This document shows, piece by piece, positions 41,952-46,547 of a DNA stretch of 46,547 bases. Each line of letters opens with the position of its first letter. Within the stretch, counting starts at the first letter, position 1. Source of the stretch: Clostridiales bacterium. Its GTDB lineage: Bacteria > Bacillota > Clostridia > Lachnospirales > Lachnospiraceae. The stretch covers positions 1 to 46,547 of the forward strand of contig JAAYPT010000010.1 of NCBI GenBank assembly GCA_012519695.1, written 5' to 3'. The position numbers and the translations under genes were made by a program. A model generated the notes under the pieces. The model worked only from the letters and a program-made list of their open reading frames with translations, had not been told where the DNA came from and did no database searches.

Positions 41952-43018
41952 CAATCTTTTTACTAAGTATGAGTTTTCTGGGGGGATGTGATTCTGCGGA
42001 ATTAGAGCAACGGAGTTTCCCACTGGCAATGGGAGTTGATATACAAATGCAAGAGCCGGAAGAAAATTTAGTTATTACTTATGACTTCCCGGATTTAGAG
42101 CAGATTTCAGAAAAAAGCAAAACAGCAGATACACCCATGGGATTTTCCTTAGAGGGAAAAGATTTGTATCACGTTGAAAAGTCTTACGAGAATAATACCA
42201 ATCGAATTTTGGATTATAATCATTTGAAAACAATAATTGTAAGTGAAGAGAACTTCGGAAACATGCAAAAGGTACGAGGTTTATTGGAAAACTGGGAAGA
42301 CAGACCGGAAGTAGCAAGAAATATCAGCCTATTTTTTACACCCAAAAAGGCGGCGGGAATCCTCACATTAACAGATAAAACAGAAGGTTCTGTGGGAAAA
42401 TATTTAGAAGAAATGTTAGAAAGTCAGAAGGATTTTCGGGCAAATAAGGTTGCAACCATAGGAGACTTGATGAATCAGTGGCATAATCAAGATGAGCTTC
42501 TTCTGGTTCCGGTGCTGACAGACCAGGGAGGACAGCCTGCAATTACACAGTACGGTGTGATTTCTGATTTTGAGTATGTAGGGGACATTTCTGTAGAACA
42601 GGCAATGGAGGCATTTTTAAGTCAAAATCTGTTAAAGCATTTTTCGTATGAATGTGAAGATGGCACGGTAATAGAAATCAGCAACATCAGGGTAGAACAG
42701 GAAATTCAAGAGAAGGATGGAGTTCCGGTAGTAAAGACAAGCCTTGTAGGAAAAGGGAAAATCAGTCAATCGGTTGTCCTGGAAGATGGAGAAAAATATC
42801 GGTTGGAAAAACAGGTAGCAGAGCAATTAGCATTTCAACTGACAAAAACAGCAAACGAATTGCAGGAAACATACGGAGTAGATATAACAAACAGTTATAT
42901 TACACTTGGCGGACATCAGCGGGAATTATATAAGAAGTATGATAATATGCCGAAAACTTACGGAAAAAGTGTCAGACATGTATTTCAGGCAGAGATTACA
43001 ATCTTAAATTTTCAATAA
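41930..43018 (+). CDS. spore germination protein, Ger(x)C family lipoprotein
   Basis: The 362-residue product has a lipoprotein signal ending SFLGGCD, with Cys as the lipid-modified residue at ~20, and then the GerAC domain: ELEQRSFPLAMGVDI, YNHLKTIIVSEENF and the C-terminal TYGVDITNSY ... KKYDN. It is the C subunit anchored to the outer face of the spore inner membrane. The overlap with the B gene supports a single operon. A strong hairpin begins 24 bases after the stop. Confidence 0.93.
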   Translation: MGKSVKIAIFLLSMSFLGGCDSAELEQRSFPLAMGVDIQMQEPEENLVITYDFPDLEQISEKSKTADTPMGFSLEGKDLYHVEKSYENNTNRILDYNHLKTIIVSEENFGNMQKVRGLLENWEDRPEVARNISLFFTPKKAAGILTLTDKTEGSVGKYLEEMLESQKDFRANKVATIGDLMNQWHNQDELLLVPVLTDQGGQPAITQYGVISDFEYVGDISVEQAMEAFLSQNLLKHFSYECEDGTVIEISNIRVEQEIQEKDGVPVVKTSLVGKGKISQSVVLEDGEKYRLEKQVAEQLAFQLTKTANELQETYGVDITNSYITLGGHQRELYKKYDNMPKTYGKSVRHVFQAEITILNFQ

Positions 43019-43042
43019 ATGTATAAGAGGAAAATAATGGGT

Positions 43043-43101
43043 AATACTTTCTTTAACCGGTAAAAAGGGTTTGCGCAGCCCGGTTAAGGAAGGTATTTTT
43101 T
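43043..43101 (+). terminator. terminator that also covers the spoIIR ribosome binding site
   Basis: An 18-bp stem (43043-43060 with 43080-43097, core TTAACCGG/CCGGTTAA, two G-U pairs) is followed by T's to 43101, directly before the GTG of spoIIR. The likely Shine-Dalgarno AAGGAAGG (43086-43093) is part of the 3' arm, so read-through RNA would hide it. Confidence 0.85.
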
Positions 43102-43728
43102 GTGAAGAAAATTTTATTATTAGTAGTAGTGGCAATTTGTCTTGTAATCGGAGGAAAACAGTATCAGCAACATAAAATGGCAGAAGAAATTGCAGGAAAA
43201 ATTATAAGATTTCATGTATTGGCAAATAGTGACAGTCAGGAAGACCAGAATTTAAAGTTAGAAGTGCGGGATGCAATCGGTGCGTTTATGCAGCCAAGAC
43301 TTGCAAATGTAACAGATATTGAAAGCAGCCGACAGATTGTACAGGAAAGTATTCCGGATATTGAACAAAAAGCAGAAGAAGTGATATCGGAGAAAGGATA
43401 TACATATACTGTATCTGCAAGACTTTCTAATATTGATTTTCCGGAAAAGACATATGGACCCTATACATTTCAGGCAGGAAATTATGAAGCATTGGAAGTT
43501 GTTATCGGGGAGGGAGAGGGACATAACTGGTGGTGTGTAATGTACCCAAACTTATGTTTTTTCAATAGTACTTATGAAGTAGTGGATGCAGAAGCAGAAA
43601 AATCGTTGGAACAAATATTAACGCCAGAGGAATATCAGAGTCTTATGGAAGATAAAAATTATGAAATAAAGTTTGCATTTTTAGATTTCTGGAAAGATAT
43701 CAAGGAATCAGTTGCAATTTTTCACTAA
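43102..43728 (+). CDS. spoIIR: stage II sporulation protein R
   Basis: The 208-residue product starts at GTG 43102 with AAGGAAGG eight bases upstream. It has a signal/anchor helix at ~3-17, then the conserved IIRFHVLANSDSQEDQNLKLEVRDAI and the C-terminal EGEGHNWWCVMYPNLCF, both diagnostic of SpoIIR. It is made in the forespore, is exported to the space between the two membranes and triggers SpoIIGA to cleave pro-sigma E in the mother cell. It is normally transcribed by sigma F; a possible sigma F site is GTATA at 43021 with GGTAATACT at 43040. Confidence 0.95.
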   Translation: MKKILLLVVVAICLVIGGKQYQQHKMAEEIAGKIIRFHVLANSDSQEDQNLKLEVRDAIGAFMQPRLANVTDIESSRQIVQESIPDIEQKAEEVISEKGYTYTVSARLSNIDFPEKTYGPYTFQAGNYEALEVVIGEGEGHNWWCVMYPNLCFFNSTYEVVDAEAEKSLEQILTPEEYQSLMEDKNYEIKFAFLDFWKDIKESVAIFH

Positions 43729-43774
43729 AAAAGGTAATATAAATCTATATGACTTAATGTATGGAGAAAGTAAT

Positions 43775-44608
43775 ATGATACAATCATTTGAAGATAAAAA
43801 ATATGCCCCGATTGGGGTATTTGATTCCGGTGTAGGTGGGCTTACGGTAGCAAGAGAAATTATGCGCCAATTACCGGAAGAACGTATCATTTATTTTGGT
43901 GATACGGCAAGAGTACCTTATGGTAGTAAGTCTAAAGAGACAATTACTCTTTATTCCAGACAAATTATTCGTTTTCTGGAATCTAAGGGAGTGAAAGCAA
44001 TTGTAGTCGCATGTAATACTGCAAGTGCATTTGCACTGGAAACCATTCGCCCGGAAATGAAGATTCCCATTATCGGAGTGGTAAAGCCGGGGGCTAAGGT
44101 GGCAGCAGAGACGACAGTAAATGGAAGAATTGGTGTAATCGGAACAGAAGGAACCATTGGAAGCCAGATTTATACCAAGACAATTCAGGAGCATAATCCG
44201 GATGCAGTGGTACTTGGAAAAGCATGTCCATTATTTGTACCGCTGGTAGAAGAAGGATGGTTGAAAGATCCGGTTACCATTGAAGTTGCCAAACGGTATT
44301 TGGATTATTTCCAAAAGTCTGATATTGATACTTTGATATTAGGTTGTACCCATTATCCGTTATTGCGTTCTACGATACGAGGCATTATGGGAGAAAAAGT
44401 TAATTTGGTAAATCCTGCATATGAAACAGCACAAGGCTTGAAACGATTATTGGCAGAGCATCAGCTTACAAATGATGGAGCGGACACCCGAGAAGTGCCA
44501 ATGTATCAGTTTTATGTCAGTGATGCAGCAGAGAAGTTTAAAAATTTTGCCAATTCTATTTTACCATGTGAGATAGAGGAAGCACGGTTAATACATATAG
44601 AGGAGTAA
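43775..44608 (+). CDS. murI: glutamate racemase
   Basis: The ATG at 43775 follows GGAGAAAG; in-frame ATGs further upstream lack a ribosome binding site and overlap spoIIR. The 277-residue enzyme has IGVFDSGVGGLTVAREI with Asp17 and Ser18, YFGDTARVPYGSKS, the first catalytic Cys in VVACNTASAFAL and the second in LGCTHYPLL, followed by a His. It makes D-glutamate for peptidoglycan. It lies between spoIIR and the DUF1934 gene on the same strand and may feed both vegetative and spore wall synthesis. Confidence 0.97.
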   Translation: MIQSFEDKKYAPIGVFDSGVGGLTVAREIMRQLPEERIIYFGDTARVPYGSKSKETITLYSRQIIRFLESKGVKAIVVACNTASAFALETIRPEMKIPIIGVVKPGAKVAAETTVNGRIGVIGTEGTIGSQIYTKTIQEHNPDAVVLGKACPLFVPLVEEGWLKDPVTIEVAKRYLDYFQKSDIDTLILGCTHYPLLRSTIRGIMGEKVNLVNPAYETAQGLKRLLAEHQLTNDGADTREVPMYQFYVSDAAEKFKNFANSILPCEIEEARLIHIEE

Positions 44609-44611
44609 TAT

Positions 44612-45064
44612 ATGACAAAAGATGTATTATTAACAATTAGCGGTTTGCAGTTTGCAGCGCAGGGTGAGGAAGAGGCAGAACCGGTAGAGGTTATTACTGC
44701 TGGTGATTATTATAAGAAAAATGGAAAACATTATATCTTATACGATGAAGTTATGGAAGGCTTTGAAGGAAGTACCCGCAATCTTATTAAGATTACAGAC
44801 GATTCTTTGGATATTACCAAAAAGGGTGTATCCAATGTGCATATGATATTTGAGAAAAATAAAAAGAACATTTCTTATTATCACACACCTTTCGGAAGTA
44901 TTTTAATAGGAATAGATGCGAAAAGTGTAGATATTAATGAAACCGATGAAAATATAGACATCAAGGTAAAGTATAATTTGGAAGTAAATTATGAACATCT
45001 GGCAGATTGTTCCATTACCATGAATATTAAGTCTAAGGAAGCAAAAGACTTTTCATTGGCGTAG
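44612..45064 (+). CDS. DUF1934 domain-containing protein
   Basis: The 150-residue product is a small soluble beta-barrel-like protein. The N-terminus MTKDVLLTISGLQFA, the middle KHYILYDEVMEGFEGSTRNLIKI and the C-terminal YHTPFGSILIGIDAKSVDI ... IKVKYNLEVNYEHLADCSITMNIK follow the DUF1934 (YwiB-like, calycin fold) pattern. Function unknown. It starts three bases after murI, indicating co-transcription. Confidence 0.92.
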   Translation: MTKDVLLTISGLQFAAQGEEEAEPVEVITAGDYYKKNGKHYILYDEVMEGFEGSTRNLIKITDDSLDITKKGVSNVHMIFEKNKKNISYYHTPFGSILIGIDAKSVDINETDENIDIKVKYNLEVNYEHLADCSITMNIKSKEAKDFSLA

Positions 45065-45088
45065 AATACATAAAAGGAGAAGATAATT

Positions 45089-45979
45089 ATGAAAGTAAGA
45101 AAAGCGATTATTCCGGCAGCTGGCTTGGGAACCAGATTTTTGCCGGCAACAAAGGCGCAGCCAAAGGAGATGTTGCCAATTGTTGATAAGCCAACGATAC
45201 AGTATATTATTGAAGAAGCAGTGGAAGCAGGAATTCAGGATATTATCGTGGTAACCGGTCGTAATAAGCGTTCCATTGAAGACCACTTTGACCGTTCTAT
45301 CGAATTAGAATTGGAATTAGAACGAAGTGGAAAACAGGAAATGCTAGATATGGTAAAAGAAATTTCTGAGATGGCAAATATTCATTACATTCGTCAGAAA
45401 GAGCCAAGAGGACTGGGACATGCTATACTAGCAGCACAGCATTTTATTGGTGATGAACCATTTGCGGTATTGTTAGGTGACGATGTGGTTATTTCAAAAC
45501 AACCATGTTTAGGACAGATGTTAGATGTATTCCATGAGTACCAGACATCTATTTTAGGAGTACAGACTGTTCCACACGAAGTAGTAAATAAATACGGAAT
45601 TATTGCAGGTAAGCAGGTAGATGACCGTGTATATAAAGTACAGGATATGGTAGAGAAACCATCTCTGGAAGAAGCACCATCTAATGTTGCGGTATTAGGT
45701 CGTTATATCATTACACCGGAAATATTCTCATTTTTGGAAACTCAGGATGCAGGAAAAGGTGGAGAAATCCAACTGACAGATGCCTTAAAGCGTTTAGCAA
45801 AGGATCAGGCAATGTATGCATATGATTTTAAAGGACATCGTTACGATGTGGGAAGTAAGATGGGATTCTTGCAGGCAAACATTGAGTTTGCATTGCGTGA
45901 TGCTACCTTAAAAGATGAGGTAAAGGAATATTTAGAACGTTTACATGGAAACATGGATGAAATGTTGAAATATGATTAG
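45089..45979 (+). CDS. galU: UTP-glucose-1-phosphate uridylyltransferase
   Basis: The 296-residue enzyme is full length. It has the nucleotide-binding KAIIPAAGLGTRFLPATKAQPKEMLPIVDKP, QKEPRGLGHAILAA, VLLGDDVV, GIIAGK and VEKPSLEEAPSNVAVLGRYI, and the C-terminal KGHRYDVGSKMGFLQANIEFAL. It makes UDP-glucose for cell-wall glycans and glycolipids. It follows the DUF1934 gene by 24 bases with AAAAGGAGA before the ATG, and a good terminator comes next. Confidence 0.97.
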   Translation: MKVRKAIIPAAGLGTRFLPATKAQPKEMLPIVDKPTIQYIIEEAVEAGIQDIIVVTGRNKRSIEDHFDRSIELELELERSGKQEMLDMVKEISEMANIHYIRQKEPRGLGHAILAAQHFIGDEPFAVLLGDDVVISKQPCLGQMLDVFHEYQTSILGVQTVPHEVVNKYGIIAGKQVDDRVYKVQDMVEKPSLEEAPSNVAVLGRYIITPEIFSFLETQDAGKGGEIQLTDALKRLAKDQAMYAYDFKGHRYDVGSKMGFLQANIEFALRDATLKDEVKEYLERLHGNMDEMLKYD

Positions 45980-46025
45980 TGAATGTTAAGATGTTAGAAG
46001 TATAAAAACGAAATAGTAAGTTATG

Positions 46026-46065
46026 AAGTATCGTCAGCCATATTGATGGCAGACGGTACTTTTTC
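46026..46065 (+). terminator. intrinsic terminator of galU
   Basis: A 15-bp stem with one mismatch (46026-46040 with 46047-46061, containing GCCA/TGGC) is followed by T5. Confidence 0.9.
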
Positions 46066-46086
46066 TTTATTATAAAAAGAAAAAAG

Positions 46087-46115
46087 TTGACAGGAAAGAG
46101 GGAAAAAATTACACT
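46087..46115 (+). promoter_or_regulatory. candidate promoter near the right edge
   Basis: A perfect TTGACA (46087-46092) is 17 bp from TACACT (46110-46115). About 140 bases of leader follow, with a 7-bp hairpin GTCTATG/CATAGAC (46167-46184), before the first likely start codon. Confidence 0.5.
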
Positions 46116-46263
46116 TATAGTAAGTTACGAGGAGAGTATACAAAAAAGGATAGGGAAATTGTCTAGGTCTATGATTCCATAGACTGCTGATTCAGTAAAA
46201 TTCAAAGTATGAAAAATTGTAGCTGACTTTGTAACAGAAAAGAACAGGAAGTGGGGTTGGTTT

Positions 46264-46547
46264 TTGAGCAAGCGGATGGAAAAAGAAAGGCTGCAACGAG
46301 AGTTAGAAGACATTGTGACTTTTGAACTGGAAAAAACAGGCGTGTTAAATCGTTTTCAGAGTCTGTTTATTTGTCAGCGGAGTGTTGCGTCCATGCGATA
46401 TGTCTTGGAAGGCAGGGTTAGCACGAGACAGTGTGAATGAATTGGTGAATGCCAGTAATGAAGTAATAGCTATTTTGGATGAGTATCTTATCAATGAAAC
46501 GATTCAAACGTTAAAAAAGATAAGAGACGGATATGAAGAAAGCGAGG
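46264..46547 (+). CDS. unrecognised gene at the right edge, possibly frame-broken, partial
   Basis: A TTG at 46264 (MSKRMEKERLQRELEDIV) opens a 58-residue frame ending at 46440. A second frame is open from before the ATG at 46400 to the end of the window, with DSVNELVNASNEVIAIL, DEYLINETIQTLKKIRDGY. Both have protein-like composition and overlap, so they may be one gene with a frame shift between ~46400 and 46440, or two overlapping genes. I recognise neither; both look helical and soluble. The gene continues outside the window. Confidence 0.35.

Noticed and set aside
1-46547. CRISPR arrays, tRNA or rRNA genes, insertion sequences, integrases, attachment sites
   Set aside because: I looked for regularly spaced repeats, cloverleaf-like blocks with CCA ends, transposase or integrase motifs and flanking direct repeats and saw none; the only dispersed repeats are the two hairpin modules.

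Overview
The window looks like chromosome from a low-GC, endospore-forming, anaerobic Clostridia, most probably a gut Lachnospiraceae. The evidence is strong AGGAGG ribosome binding sites, a GerA-type germinant receptor operon, spoIIR, the SCIFF ranthipeptide with its radical SAM maturase next to a fused SecDF, a crotonase of the butyrate type, glycogen phosphorylase and ThrE-type exporters. I see no tRNA, rRNA, CRISPR array, transposase or phage gene.

Layout. 1-7.0 kb is an accessory-looking stretch: two small conserved hypotheticals, a DHA2 drug exporter behind a terminator-bearing leader, a nitroreductase remnant, a MATE exporter behind two tandem look-alike hairpin/terminator units, a cytidylate-kinase-like protein, an ATC-hydrolase-family protein and a frame-disrupted GNAT acetyltransferase. 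7.1-9.1 kb has a yjdF-type riboswitch with yjdF, then a YtrA-type GntR repressor and its membrane partner. 9.2-16.7 kb has a polysaccharide deacetylase, rarA, an aminotransferase, a membrane-anchored MutS-family ATPase, a small alarmone synthetase and a split ThrE exporter. 16.8-26.1 kb is mixed metabolism: GH13 glycosidase, proC, crotonase, a second MATE, an AraC regulator with a broken alpha/beta hydrolase, and glgP. 26.2-32.6 kb has a DUF2207/LemA pair, sfsA, a CBS-domain membrane protein and a two-component system. 33.0-36.8 kb is the SCIFF-maturase-SecDF block. 37.5-46.0 kb has ispE, an FCD-type GntR regulator, the ger operon, spoIIR, murI, a DUF1934 protein and galU. The last ~500 bases hold a promoter and the start of an unrecognised gene.

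Functional themes are drug or toxic-compound sensing and efflux (MFS, two MATE genes, YjdF), stress and envelope signalling (SAS, two-component system, DUF2207/LemA), storage glucan use (GH13, GlgP, GalU) and sporulation/germination.

The most interesting non-coding signals are: (1) the two tandem hairpins with a shared AGCGTAARTCCAG core between a consensus promoter and a MATE gene, a probable riboswitch-type attenuator, possibly of the mepA/guanidine-IV kind; (2) a perfect 13-bp-arm palindrome over the promoter of the membrane MutS gene that matches the sequence in front of the GntR gene; (3) two families of interspersed intergenic hairpin repeats; (4) a terminator whose 3' arm contains the spoIIR Shine-Dalgarno. 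Three genes are broken by single small events (a G6 run, a T7 run, a 5-bp duplication); these may be real decay or assembly errors.
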